NCBI GenBank assembly: GCA_005777235.1
Contig: SXND01000039.1
Location: 1-63,775 of the forward strand
Length of the DNA stretch: 63,775 bases
Source of the DNA: Pseudomonadota bacterium
GTDB lineage: Bacteria; Tectomicrobia; Entotheonellia; Entotheonellales; Entotheonellaceae
Direction of reading: 5' to 3'
Both the position numbers and the translations under genes were made by a program. The notes under the pieces are model-generated. The model ran no database searches and had not been told where the DNA came from. It saw nothing but the letters and a program-made list of their open reading frames with translations. This document shows positions 54,610-63,581 of this stretch, in pieces (position 1 is the first letter of the stretch; each line of letters opens with the position of its first letter).

Positions 54610-54960
54610 ATGAGCGAGTCGCGTGTAGAGATTGCCATCTGTCGCCTTGAAGAGGAGCAGTTCACCCTGGAGAGCCTGGCGACACGGGCCGGGGTGCATC
54701 CGGGCCGCTTGGAGTCGTTGATGGAGTATGGTCTGCTTGAGGCGAGAGAGCAAGCGGGAGCCCGTTCCCTGTTTGATGCCACCAGCCTGGACCGCTTGCG
54801 GGTGATTGAGCGGCTGCGACGTGACCTGGGGGTGAATCTGGCCGGTATTGCGGTGATTCTGGAGATGCGGGATCGGCTCACCGCGCTGCAGCGCGAACTC
54901 GCCTTGTGGCGCGCGCGGTCCCAAGCATCGTCGGGGTTTCTCCCGCGCCAGCAGCCATGA
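54610..54960 (+). CDS. cbpM: CbpM-like MerR-type modulator of the J-protein
   Basis: 116 residues of the short MerR_2/CbpM type: FTLESLATRAGVHPGRLESLMEYGLLEA, then LDRLRVIERLRRDLGVNLAGIAVILEMRDRL and a helical tail. In E. coli CbpM binds the CbpA J domain and inhibits it. It starts three bases after the cbpA stop, supporting the same pairing here. Could alternatively be a HspR-like repressor. Confidence 0.85.
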   Translation: MSESRVEIAICRLEEEQFTLESLATRAGVHPGRLESLMEYGLLEAREQAGARSLFDATSLDRLRVIERLRRDLGVNLAGIAVILEMRDRLTALQRELALWRARSQASSGFLPRQQP

Positions 54961-55147
54961 CGGTGCGCGCGACCAGAGCGCTGTCGTGCTGTGTCCTGTA
55001 CGCGCGCCTACCCCAGGCCAGGCACACCGCAACCATACGGCGCAGGAATCTGTGCTATAACCATGGCTACGGTGTGGGAAAACACCAGGCATGGGATGTA
55101 GGAGAGGCATCCCAGCGCACAACGTCGTCTTGGGAGGGAGCAGGCCG

Positions 55148-56713
55148 ATGGCAGCGCACGACCGATTGATCCAGGCCCTGACCGATCGCGCGGTCTACGA
55201 GCATCCGACCACCGAGATCACTGTCCAGCAGACCCACATTTCGTGGGTCGTGTTGACCGGCCCCTACGCCTACAAAATTAAAAAGCCCGTCAATTTAGGC
55301 TTTGTAGATTTCTCGACGCTGGCCAAACGCCACGCCTTTTGTCAGGAAGAACTCCGCCTCAATCGCCGTCTGGCCCCGCAACTCTACCTCGACGTGGTGC
55401 CCATCTATGGCACGCCAGCACAGCCGCGTTGGCACGGCCCGGGTGCTCCCATCGAGTACGCCGTGCGCATGGCGCAGTTCCCCCAGGACGCCTTACTGAG
55501 CCATCGCATTGAGACAGGCACCCTGCAGGTGGCGCACATCGACCACCTGGCGCACACGCTGAGCGCCTTTCATGCCCGTATCGCGGTGGCGGACCCCCGC
55601 AGCGGCTTTGGCACTCCAGAGGCCGTCTGGCACCCCGTGCAGGAGAATTTCCAGCACCTGTTTGACGCCATCCACGACCCGGTCCTGCAGGCCCAGGCTC
55701 GGGAGATCAAGGCCTGGTGTCAGCGCACCTTTACCGCGCACCACCCCAGGTTTGCCGCGCGCCGGCAGGACGGTTACGTGCGTGAATGCCATGGGGATCT
55801 GCATCTGGGCAACATGATCCTGCAAGACGACGCCGTGGTCATCTTTGACTGCCTAGAATTCAACCCCGCCCTGCGCTGGATTGATGTCGCCAGCGATGTC
55901 GCCTTCCTCACGATGGATCTGGAGGACCGCGGACGCCCGGATCTGGCGCATCGGGTCTTAAACAGTTATCTAGAGGCGACAGGCGACTATGGCTTGCTGG
56001 AACTGCTGCCATTCTATCTCGTCTATCGCGCCCTTGTGCGCGCCAAGGTGGCTGGCATCCGTCTGGGACAGCGCCACCTAGCGCCGGAGGAGCATGCGCA
56101 CCTCCTCCAGGCCTTCGGCAGCTATCTCGCTCTGGCGGCACGCTCTACGCACCCGTCGCGTCCGCGCCTGGTGATCACCCATGGGCTTTCCGGCAGCGGC
56201 AAAACCTCAGGAACCCAGCCGTTGATTGACACCATGGGCGCGGTGCGCCTGCGGGCCGATGTCGAACGCAAACGCCTCTTCGGTCTGGCCCCCTTGGAGC
56301 GCTCCGCGGGCCGCGACGGGCTCGATCTCTATACCCCGGAGGCCACCCAGCGCACCTATGCCGTGCTGGCACGGCTCGCAGAGCGCGTGGTGGCCGCTGG
56401 CTATACGGCAGTAGTCGATGCGACCTTTCTGCAGCGGGCGCACCGCGAGGCGTTCCGTGACTTGGCAACCCAGCTTGGCGTGCCGTTCCTGATCCTGGCG
56501 TTTCGTGCCCAGCCCGAGACGCTGCAACGCCGGGTGGCCCTGCGCCAGGCACAGGGGCAGGATGCTTCTGAGGCCAATCTGGCGGTCCTGCGCGGACAGG
56601 TGGCGACGCTCGAACCCCTGAGTGCCGCAGAACAGGTTGCTACCCGCATCGTTGATACCGATGTTCCACAACCTCCGCAATATGTGCTCGATCTCGTAGG
56701 GATAGCTCCATGA
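55148..56713 (+). CDS. Fused kinase-like (APH) and P-loop ATPase protein
   Basis: 521 residues in two domains. Residues ~1-335 have the aminoglycoside-phosphotransferase/kinase fold, with YAYKIKKPVNLGFVDFSTLAKR (ATP lysine region), catalytic loop ECHGDLHLGNMIL and metal-binding VIFDCLEF. Residues ~336-521 form a P-loop kinase with Walker A THGLSGSGKTSGTQ, LRADVERKRLFGL and VVDATFLQRAHREAF. Such fusions are widespread but uncharacterised; antibiotic resistance should not be assumed. ATG at 55148 follows GGGAGGGAG. It overlaps the next gene by four bases. Confidence 0.85.
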   Translation: MAAHDRLIQALTDRAVYEHPTTEITVQQTHISWVVLTGPYAYKIKKPVNLGFVDFSTLAKRHAFCQEELRLNRRLAPQLYLDVVPIYGTPAQPRWHGPGAPIEYAVRMAQFPQDALLSHRIETGTLQVAHIDHLAHTLSAFHARIAVADPRSGFGTPEAVWHPVQENFQHLFDAIHDPVLQAQAREIKAWCQRTFTAHHPRFAARRQDGYVRECHGDLHLGNMILQDDAVVIFDCLEFNPALRWIDVASDVAFLTMDLEDRGRPDLAHRVLNSYLEATGDYGLLELLPFYLVYRALVRAKVAGIRLGQRHLAPEEHAHLLQAFGSYLALAARSTHPSRPRLVITHGLSGSGKTSGTQPLIDTMGAVRLRADVERKRLFGLAPLERSAGRDGLDLYTPEATQRTYAVLARLAERVVAAGYTAVVDATFLQRAHREAFRDLATQLGVPFLILAFRAQPETLQRRVALRQAQGQDASEANLAVLRGQVATLEPLSAAEQVATRIVDTDVPQPPQYVLDLVGIAP

Positions 56714-58101
56714 CCGCAACACAGATCCTGGTCGTTGACGATGAAGTCGGTATGGTCACGCTGCTACGCAATTATCTCAGCCGCGAAGGCTATGAAGTCA
56801 CGACAGCCCCGAATGCCGAAATTGCCTTACAGCTCCTCGCCGAGCACCCCGCCGATGTGATTCTGACCGATCTGCGCATGCCTGGTATCGGAGGGATGGA
56901 GCTGGTGCGGGAGCTGCACGCCTCCCGGCCCGAGACGCAAGTCATCCTGATGACCGCGTTTGGCAGTATTGACGTGGCAGTCGAGGCCATGAAAGCCGGG
57001 GCATACTACTTTCTGACCAAACCCGTCAAACTCCCGGAGGTCGGGGCCATTGTGCACAAAGCGCTGGCGGAACGCGCCCTGCGTCTGGAAAACCAGCACT
57101 TACGCCAGGCCGTGGAAGAACGCTACGCGTTTGGCGAACTGTTGGGTAAAAGTGCCGTGATGCAGCGCCTGTTTGCCCTCCTCGAACGGCTGAGCACGAC
57201 CACGAGTACGGTGCTTATTCAGGGTGAAAGTGGCACCGGCAAAGAGTTGGTAGCCCGCGCCTTGCACTATCACGGTGCGCGCCGCCGACAGCCCTTTGTG
57301 CCCGTCAACTGTGCAGCGCTGCCGGAGGGGTTACTCGAAAGTGAGCTGTTTGGGCATACCCGTGGTGCCTTCACCGGCGCCGATATCGCCCGCCGCGGCC
57401 TCTTGGTGGAAGCCGCCCATGGCACTCTCTTTCTGGACGAAATCGGTGAGATGCCGCTGGGGATGCAGGCGAAACTCTTACGGGTGCTCGAACAGCGCCA
57501 GATGCGTCCGGTGGGCAGTGATCGCGAGGTGGCCATTGATGTCCGGGTGATCGCCGCGACCAATCGCGATCTGGTCCAGGCCGTGCGCCAGGGCACGTTT
57601 CGCGAGGATTTGTATTATCGGCTGCACGTGATGGTCGTCCCCATCCCGCCCTTGCGTGAGCACCGCGACGATATTCCCTTGCTGGTGGAGACCTTTCTCC
57701 AGCGCCACGCCGCGGCCAACCACCTCACACCACGCCACCTGACGCCGCAAGCTCTCCGGTGTCTCGAACAGTATGACTGGCCAGGCAACGTGCGTGAACT
57801 CTCCCATGTGATCGAACGGGGGGTGACGCTGAGTACGCGGGCCGCGCTTGATGTCGAAGACTTCGGACTGGACAGCGCCGCGCTTTCCCCTCGCCTTGCT
57901 GTACGCTCCATGCATGCCGCGCCGCCCGCAGAGACGCTCGCGGCCGACATGCCCTTGAATCTGGATGACCTCACGCAGCATGTCATGACCATCGCCTTGG
58001 CCAAGACGCGGGGTCATAAGGGGCAGGCGGCGACGTTACTCGGGGTCCATCCGCGCACGTTGACCCGCATGCTGCGCCGCTATGGATTACCAGACGCATG
58101 A
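56710..58101 (+). CDS. Sigma-54-dependent response regulator, NtrC type
   Basis: 463 residues. Receiver domain (ILVVDDEVGMVTLLRNYLSREGYEV; phospho-Asp in VILTDLRMPG; Lys in FLTKPVK), AAA+ domain with Walker A GESGTGKELVARAL, the sigma-54 contact loop ELFGHTRGAFTGADI, and a Fis-type helix-turn-helix at the end (GHKGQAATLLGVHPRTLTRMLRRYGL). No histidine kinase is adjacent. Its start overlaps the kinase-like/P-loop gene by ATGA, so they are coupled, and the P-loop protein may act in the same circuit. Confidence 0.95.
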   Translation: MTATQILVVDDEVGMVTLLRNYLSREGYEVTTAPNAEIALQLLAEHPADVILTDLRMPGIGGMELVRELHASRPETQVILMTAFGSIDVAVEAMKAGAYYFLTKPVKLPEVGAIVHKALAERALRLENQHLRQAVEERYAFGELLGKSAVMQRLFALLERLSTTTSTVLIQGESGTGKELVARALHYHGARRRQPFVPVNCAALPEGLLESELFGHTRGAFTGADIARRGLLVEAAHGTLFLDEIGEMPLGMQAKLLRVLEQRQMRPVGSDREVAIDVRVIAATNRDLVQAVRQGTFREDLYYRLHVMVVPIPPLREHRDDIPLLVETFLQRHAAANHLTPRHLTPQALRCLEQYDWPGNVRELSHVIERGVTLSTRAALDVEDFGLDSAALSPRLAVRSMHAAPPAETLAADMPLNLDDLTQHVMTIALAKTRGHKGQAATLLGVHPRTLTRMLRRYGLPDA

Positions 58102-58349
58102 TACGACATCATCCCATCTCTGTGGACCGTCAAGACGGGACATCGCGCCAACCGGCAGCCTCTTGGCGCAAGCAGCGCGACAGGTTGCACCACGCCAAGG
58201 TGCGTGCGACCACCCCAACGGCGCGGGGCCTCGGCACGCGCTCACGTAGCTCCCCGGAATCCATAGTGCGCCACAGAGCAAGCCCGTCACAGCCATACCG
58301 GACGGGCTGCAAGCATGTGTGTCGCATGTCGGCAGATAGAGGGGGAGAC

Positions 58350-59639
58350 TCAAAAGGTGAGCGCAATCTGGGCCCCTACCACCAAGGCATTCGGTAGCGC
58401 GTTGGTGCCACCGGGGCGCATGATATATTGCACGTCCGGCTGCACAGTGAGGAATGGCGTCACAGCAAAGGCATGCGTCCACTCAAGCAAGAGTTCATAG
58501 TTCTGCGGGTCGAGGTGATCGCTAAACTTGCCATAGGCTACCCCAAAGGCGGTGGTGTCGGTATCACGCCCTGGGAAGAGCCCTTGATACGTCAAGCCGC
58601 CGATCAGAAAGAACGGGAAGACGTTGCGGCGCTCTGAGGGCACCACGGTCAGTGCCACAAAGGGGGTCAGCCCTTGGAGTGCCTCGGAGCCGGTTTCACG
58701 ATACACCATCTGGTCGAGATGCACGTAGAAACCCGCGTTGCCCCGGATTTCAGCGCCGAAGGCATCGGACAGATCGGTAAAGCGGCTGGAATCATAGTAG
58801 CCGCCGATTTTATAGTTCCCCGGTAAGCCGGTCGCTCCCGGCTTTTTATTGTGCAGATACCCCAGTTCCGTGATAGTAATCGCCCCACGACCTAGGCTGA
58901 AATCGACCCCATGGGCGCTATTGCGGCCGATCCCCGGGTTGCTACTATACAGACCCGTCATGATGTATACATTCTCGGTGGGCTGCACGCGCAGCCGTCC
59001 ACCCCACGTGGCCACGGGATGCACCGAGAAACCGGGGAGATTCGCTGGTCCACTGAACGGATTCCCAGCAAAAGCGGCACTAACAAAAGCCCCATATAGC
59101 GGGGCGGTGAGAAACTCATCCCCGAGCCCAATACGTCCCGCCAGAATAGACACCCGCTCGTCGAGCAGTGATTGCTCAAAGGCCATTTGGTACAAACGGA
59201 CGGTATCCCCTCCGAAAATCTGCGCCGGGGGAAAGGTATTACCAATGTCCTGCGACAGATCCTTCCCAGAGCGCCAGGTTCCGGAGAGGTGAAACTTCAG
59301 ACCAGGGAGTTTGGCCAGGGTCTGGAGATCGAAGGACAACCCCACACTCAAGTCCCCGGCGTAGCGCAAGCGCTGTGACTGCCCACCGGTGGGATTCCCC
59401 AGGAGATCGGTGACATAGGTGAGCTTCGGCGTGACGCCTGCCTCAACGGCTTTGGTACGCCAGGCGTCCCAGGGTGCTTCCGCCACAGCTGGCGGTGCGC
59501 CCAAGAGCGTCAACGACGCCAGCGTCGTCAGGAGGAGCCGCAGGGCGTATCGCAGGGCGGGCTGTATCCGCAGGGCCGTGTGGTCGAGGCAGCCCTCGTA
59601 TACCTTGCCGAGTCGAGACCGAGAGTGGCGTGAGATCAT
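58350..59639 (-). CDS. OprB-family carbohydrate porin
   Basis: 429 residues with an N-terminal signal (YALRLLLTTLASLTLLGAPPAVAEA) and a beta barrel of the carbohydrate-selective type: TPKLTYVTDLLGNPTGG, DLSVGLSFDLQTLAKLPG, FHLSGTWRSGKDLSQDIGNTF, and the C-terminal strand ALVVGAQIALTF. ATG at 59639 has GAGGG upstream. Outer-membrane channel for sugars; regulatory signals unknown. Confidence 0.87.
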   Translation of the reverse strand: MISRHSRSRLGKVYEGCLDHTALRIQPALRYALRLLLTTLASLTLLGAPPAVAEAPWDAWRTKAVEAGVTPKLTYVTDLLGNPTGGQSQRLRYAGDLSVGLSFDLQTLAKLPGLKFHLSGTWRSGKDLSQDIGNTFPPAQIFGGDTVRLYQMAFEQSLLDERVSILAGRIGLGDEFLTAPLYGAFVSAAFAGNPFSGPANLPGFSVHPVATWGGRLRVQPTENVYIMTGLYSSNPGIGRNSAHGVDFSLGRGAITITELGYLHNKKPGATGLPGNYKIGGYYDSSRFTDLSDAFGAEIRGNAGFYVHLDQMVYRETGSEALQGLTPFVALTVVPSERRNVFPFFLIGGLTYQGLFPGRDTDTTAFGVAYGKFSDHLDPQNYELLLEWTHAFAVTPFLTVQPDVQYIMRPGGTNALPNALVVGAQIALTF

Positions 59640-60114
59640 GTGAGCCCTCGTGTAGCTAGAGAATGGTTGCCGGGATCAGAGCCGGCACCCGTCTAGGGCT
59701 GTACGCGTGTGACCCAGGCAGCGCGATGCCCATGGCACCAGCCCTGTGCGTACACGTGCTAGGGGCTGGGGCCCACATGGCGCGCAGGCGCCACACATGC
59801 TGGAAGAAAATACACACATTGCCAGGCCGTGGCAATGTGTGATGAGCGTTGCATACACGATGCGCAAAGTGTCTGCCCCTGTGGGGAACGTCGCGGCTGC
59901 CACGCTTCCCCAGGTCCGTGCTCCAAGGCGATCTGTGGTCATGGAACGCCGCGCGGCGAGAGCAAGCGTCCGGTCAGTGCGCTGGTGGGGATAGGACGTC
60001 TCAGGCGTTGACATCGCATGCGCGCCACGTATAATCGATGCATTGTTCCTGTGCCCCCCGACATGGCTGCTGAGCCACTACCCCATCGCATGCCGCGAGA
60101 ATCCGGAGGGAATT
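59640..60114. promoter_or_regulatory. Divergent intergenic region with a 12-bp perfect palindrome
   Basis: Between the porin (minus) and the radical-SAM-like gene (plus). cacacattgcca (59813-59824) and tggcaatgtgtg (59830-59841) are exact inverted repeats around a five-base spacer, flanked on the left by an A-rich tract. It lies about 175 bases before the porin start and looks like an operator. No gene otherwise. Confidence 0.5.
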
Positions 60115-61410
60115 ATGCGCGTCCTACTGATCGCCACCAACCAGTATGACCGGCTGATGAGCCGTATGAATGCCCAGCCACTGCCCATTGGCTTGGCGTA
60201 CCTGGCAGGCGCCCTTGCCGCCTCACCGCACCGTGTCAAAACATTGGATTTGATGTTTTCTGAAGACCCGCTGGGGGATGTTGAGCAGGCCGTGCGGGAG
60301 TTTCAGCCGCAGCTCGTGGGTCTGTCGGTGCGCAATCTCAGCAACCAGAGTTATCTCAATACGCAATGGGCCCTGCCGTTCTCCAAAGCGGTGATCGACA
60401 AAATCCGCGCGTTGACGCCAGCCACCATTGTCTGCGGCGGACCCGCTTTCAGCATCTTGCCCAAAGAAGTCTTTACCTATCTCGAACCTGACCTGGGTCT
60501 GGCCGGCGATGCCGCCGAGGCCTTCGTGCAGTTGGCTGACCGTCTGGAGGCGGACGCCCCCTGTCATGATCTGCCCGGGATCGTCTATCGTCAGGGTGGC
60601 GAGGTCGTGGTCACTGGCGGACGCTGTGTGTCGTCCTTCACGCATCCTCCACGCCTGGACGATCTGGACATGCACAAATATGCCCAGGCGGGTTTTGGTA
60701 TCGGCATCTTGACCAAGCTTGGTGGCTTTTACTATCCCACCGCCGCCGCCTCGCCGACCGAGAAAGATGCGGAAGCCTGGCGCGTCATTCGCCCTATTGA
60801 TGCCGTGGTGCAGGATGTGCAGACCATGCAGCAGCAATACGGGCTGCGTAAGGTATTTTTTATCGACAACGCCTTTAACATGCCACTACAACATGCCAAA
60901 AACCTCTGCCACTCCTTGCTCGATGCGGACGTCAAAATTACCTGGAACACCTGCCTGGCGCCGTTTGGCTGCGACCCGGAACTCCTCGGGCTGATGAAGC
61001 AAGCGGGCTGTGGACTGGTGCTCATGGGCAACCTGCGCGGCGATCCGCATAGCGGTGCCGGGATCAGTGAGCGCGTGGCACCCATGCTGGAGACGTGTCG
61101 GCTGTGTGAAGCACACGATCTGCACTACACGTTAGCGGTGGCTTTTGGCGAACCAGGCGAAACCCGGGAGACGGTAGAAGAAAAACTCGATTTCCTGCGC
61201 AGTATCAAGCCGGCCGTGGCCAACCTGCGCATTGGCGTGCCGCTGTTGCCCGGTACGAGCCTGGCCCGGCAGGCGGTGGCCGAGGGACGCATCGCCGATG
61301 AGGCGGAGCTGATTAAGCCGACGTTTTATCTGGAGGAGTCAGTGCAGGAGTGGCTGGTGGAGTATTTACAAGTGGAGAAGGTGAAGTATCCGCGCTGGCA
61401 TCTGGTGTAG
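60115..61410 (+). CDS. B12-binding/radical-SAM-like protein lacking the cluster cysteines
   Basis: 431 residues. The N-terminal third has a cobalamin-binding-type Rossmann layout (PLPIGLAYLAGALAASPHRVKTLDLMF, QLVGLSVRN, TIVCGGPAF), followed by a radical-SAM-like barrel (IRPIDAVVQDVQTM, VFFIDNAFNMP, ITWNTCLAPFG, AFGEPGETRETVEEKLDFL, LRIGVPLLPGT). Where CxxxCxxC should bind the 4Fe-4S cluster it reads TKLGGFYYPTAAASPTEK, with no cysteine. The DxHxxG motif is also absent. ATG at 60115 follows GGAGGG. It may be an enzyme relic turned binding protein, or a different chemistry. Confidence 0.75.
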   Translation: MRVLLIATNQYDRLMSRMNAQPLPIGLAYLAGALAASPHRVKTLDLMFSEDPLGDVEQAVREFQPQLVGLSVRNLSNQSYLNTQWALPFSKAVIDKIRALTPATIVCGGPAFSILPKEVFTYLEPDLGLAGDAAEAFVQLADRLEADAPCHDLPGIVYRQGGEVVVTGGRCVSSFTHPPRLDDLDMHKYAQAGFGIGILTKLGGFYYPTAAASPTEKDAEAWRVIRPIDAVVQDVQTMQQQYGLRKVFFIDNAFNMPLQHAKNLCHSLLDADVKITWNTCLAPFGCDPELLGLMKQAGCGLVLMGNLRGDPHSGAGISERVAPMLETCRLCEAHDLHYTLAVAFGEPGETRETVEEKLDFLRSIKPAVANLRIGVPLLPGTSLARQAVAEGRIADEAELIKPTFYLEESVQEWLVEYLQVEKVKYPRWHLV

Positions 61411-61445
61411 CGCCGTTGAAACAGGTGGAAGCGAAGGGCAAAGCT

Positions 61446-62291
61446 ATGCGTCATCGAACCCCAACCATCCCAGCGCTCTGGTCCACGGAGGCCTTGCGTG
61501 ACCGGCGCGAGGCGCTCCCGACCATGTACGATTTACCGAGTGAAGATCCCGAGGAGCCTGGTTTGCCTGACGAGTTTCACTATTACCAACCACAACTCTT
61601 ACGAGAGACCTTTCAGCCCGTAGACTATCTCCCAGACCGCTACCTGGTGGCCACTGATCTCAATCTCTACTATGATGTGCGCCATACCAGCTGGCACAAA
61701 CGCCCGGATTGGTTCGCTGTGCTGGGCGTGCCCTCCTTGTATCAGCAGCACGATTTGCGTATGAGTTATGTCATCTGGCAGGAACAAGTGATGCCCTATC
61801 TCGTGGTTGAACTCCTCTCGCCAGGCACGGAAGACGAGGATCTGGGACGCACGCAGCGCGTGTCCAGACGACCACCGACCAAGTGGACCGTGTATGAGCG
61901 CATTCTCCAAGTGCCATACTACGTTGTATTTAGCCGTTATACCGATACCGTGCAGTATTTTGTGCTCACCAATGGACGGTATCGGGCCATGCAGCCTCCG
62001 GAGCAACGGCTGTGGTTACCGGAAGCGAACGTAGGACTGGGGCTGTGGACAGGGACCTATTATGGCCTGACACGTCAATGGCTGCGCTGCTATGACGCAC
62101 AGGGGGCCTGGATCGTGACAGCCGCCGATCGCGTCGAGCGTGCCGAGCAACACGTCCGGGACGCCGAGCACCGCGCTGAGCACGCCGAGCAACACGTCCG
62201 GGACGTCGAGCAACGCGCTGAGCACGCCGAGCAACGCGCGGCGCGCCTAGCGGCGCAGCTCAAAGCCTTGGGGCTGGCGCCAGAAGTGTAG
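61446..62291 (+). CDS. Uma2-family PD-(D/E)XK nuclease-fold protein with coiled-coil tail
   Basis: 281 residues. Nuclease-like core: LVATDLNLYYD, KRPDWFAVLGVP (PD), MPYLVVELLSPGTEDEDLG (E-x-x-SP in place of ExK), KWTVYERILQVPYYVVF. Residues ~230-275 repeat AEQHVRDAEHRAEHAEQ, a strongly charged coiled coil made by near-identical DNA repeats. ATG at 61446 has AAGGG upstream. Biological role of Uma2 proteins is unknown; it starts 35 bases after the radical-SAM-like gene. Confidence 0.88.
   Translation: MRHRTPTIPALWSTEALRDRREALPTMYDLPSEDPEEPGLPDEFHYYQPQLLRETFQPVDYLPDRYLVATDLNLYYDVRHTSWHKRPDWFAVLGVPSLYQQHDLRMSYVIWQEQVMPYLVVELLSPGTEDEDLGRTQRVSRRPPTKWTVYERILQVPYYVVFSRYTDTVQYFVLTNGRYRAMQPPEQRLWLPEANVGLGLWTGTYYGLTRQWLRCYDAQGAWIVTAADRVERAEQHVRDAEHRAEHAEQHVRDVEQRAEHAEQRAARLAAQLKALGLAPEV
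62140..62245 (+). repeat. Short tandem repeats encoding the Uma2 coiled coil
   Basis: Units of about 27-54 bases (gccgagcaacacgtccgggac, gagcacgccgagcaac) recur three to four times and translate to heptad-like AEQHVRD/AEHAEQR units. Such in-frame repeats can expand or contract by slippage. Confidence 0.75.
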
Positions 62292-62368
62292 CGTGCCGGG
62301 GGGGGGGCGTTGTCGCCCCTCGCTCCGCTGGGTGAGGGGCCGTACGGCCGACGCCGAACACGGAGGCG

Positions 62369-62884
62369 CTAATTCGAGGTCTCAAACGCCAGCGTGGCGT
62401 AGCGCAGAAAGATCCCGCCCCGTGGTTCCGCCAGCGGCCCATTGAGCACGAGATAGGCGATGACATAGCGTGTACCAGGTACGGCGCTGTTACTCAGTTC
62501 GACCCGTTGCGAGGCATTGAGGCCGACGATGGTCCCAGTGCTGCGGTCGATCTGGCCATTGACCCAGACTTCGCCGTAGTTATCAGCATTGGTCTCGAAC
62601 CATACGCGTGACCCTGCCAACGATGCGCCATTGAGGCTCTCCGGCAGGACGATGGTGATGCGGTACCACGCGAACGTAAAACCGACCGACATGCTCTGCC
62701 GGATGTTGGTACACATCTCCCATCCCGAGTCATCGTAGTCGGCCAAACGGGCTGGGGTGCTGAGCAACTGAGCCGTCAAGCCCTCGTTAGGCTCGCCAGG
62801 GACTAAGCCCATGGCGACGCGCCACTGGGCATTGATCTTCTGACGATCAGCAGCATCATTGAGGTCAAGGGCGATACGTGGCAT
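62369..62884 (-). CDS. Jelly-roll (galactose-binding-like) domain protein
   Basis: 171 residues: MPRIALDLNDAADRQKINAQWRVAMGL, then SVGFTFAWYRITIVLPESLNGASLAGSRVWFETNADNYGEVWVNGQ. The W-YR-x-x-x-LP and VWVNGQ pattern is the one seen in the sugar-binding jelly-roll domains of glycosidases, here without a catalytic domain. No signal peptide. ATG at 62884 follows CGGAGG. Ligand unknown. Confidence 0.65.
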   Translation of the reverse strand: MPRIALDLNDAADRQKINAQWRVAMGLVPGEPNEGLTAQLLSTPARLADYDDSGWEMCTNIRQSMSVGFTFAWYRITIVLPESLNGASLAGSRVWFETNADNYGEVWVNGQIDRSTGTIVGLNASQRVELSNSAVPGTRYVIAYLVLNGPLAEPRGGIFLRYATLAFETSN

Positions 62885-63063
62885 GGTGTAGCCTCCGAGG
62901 TGCATCAGCAATGTGGGCTCAGGAATGGCACGCACCGGAGCGTGCCGTATGCTGCCGCAGTCTATACCGGGAGGCCCAGCGACGCAATGGGTGCGCTGCC
63001 TCATCTCGCGGCGCGTGCTGCGCTCCCTCCGCTGTCTCCCGATCTCTCGCGACAGGAGCCGCT

Positions 63064-63498
63064 ATGTCAGGAACACCGGAGACCATCTCTCGACCGCCAA
63101 TGGCCCTGCGCGCTGCGGCGGGCGGCAAGGGCGGCAGCTGGTATGTGTTGTTAGAGGGCATCGCCAGCGTGGTCCAAGCGTGTGCCCCGTGGCTGACGGT
63201 CACTGTGGTAGAAGGCGGTGGCGTGCAGAACCATACGCTGGTCGGCAGTGGCGCTATCCCTATGGCTATTCTCAATCCCCCCATGACCACGGCGGCACTG
63301 GCAGGCCGATCCCCTTTTGCCCAGGCGTGGCCTGACCTGCGCATCGGCATCGCCAACCTCACCACCAATTACCTGCAGTGCCTGGTTGCGCACACGCATC
63401 CCGTAGACAGCGTGGCCACCTGGTTAGCAGACCGTGTCCCCTTGCGTATCCCGGTCGATCGTGTCGGGACCGTCGACCGGATGGGGCACACATTGTAG
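63064..63498 (+). pseudogene. Truncated TAXI-family TRAP solute receptor
   Basis: 144 codons matching the first half of a TAXI receptor (GGKGGSWYVLLEGIASVV; PMAILNPPMTTAALAGRSPF; VPLRIPVDRVGTVDRM) and then stopping at TAG where the family continues for ~170 more residues. There is no signal peptide. ATG at 63064 has a good CAGGAG upstream, so it may still be translated. I read it as a truncated relic; the sequence after 63498 shows no convincing second half. Confidence 0.6.
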
Positions 63499-63581
63499 TT
63501 GGGGGAGGGCTGGCATAGCAACGAAAATGCGGTACGCTTTTGGAACCCCTCACCAAGGTTTCCACAGGAGGGCCATGCCCG

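Noticed and set aside
55148-56713. Aminoglycoside resistance gene
   Set aside because: Only the kinase fold is shared; the P-loop fusion and genomic setting are those of an uncharacterised family, not of a resistance determinant.
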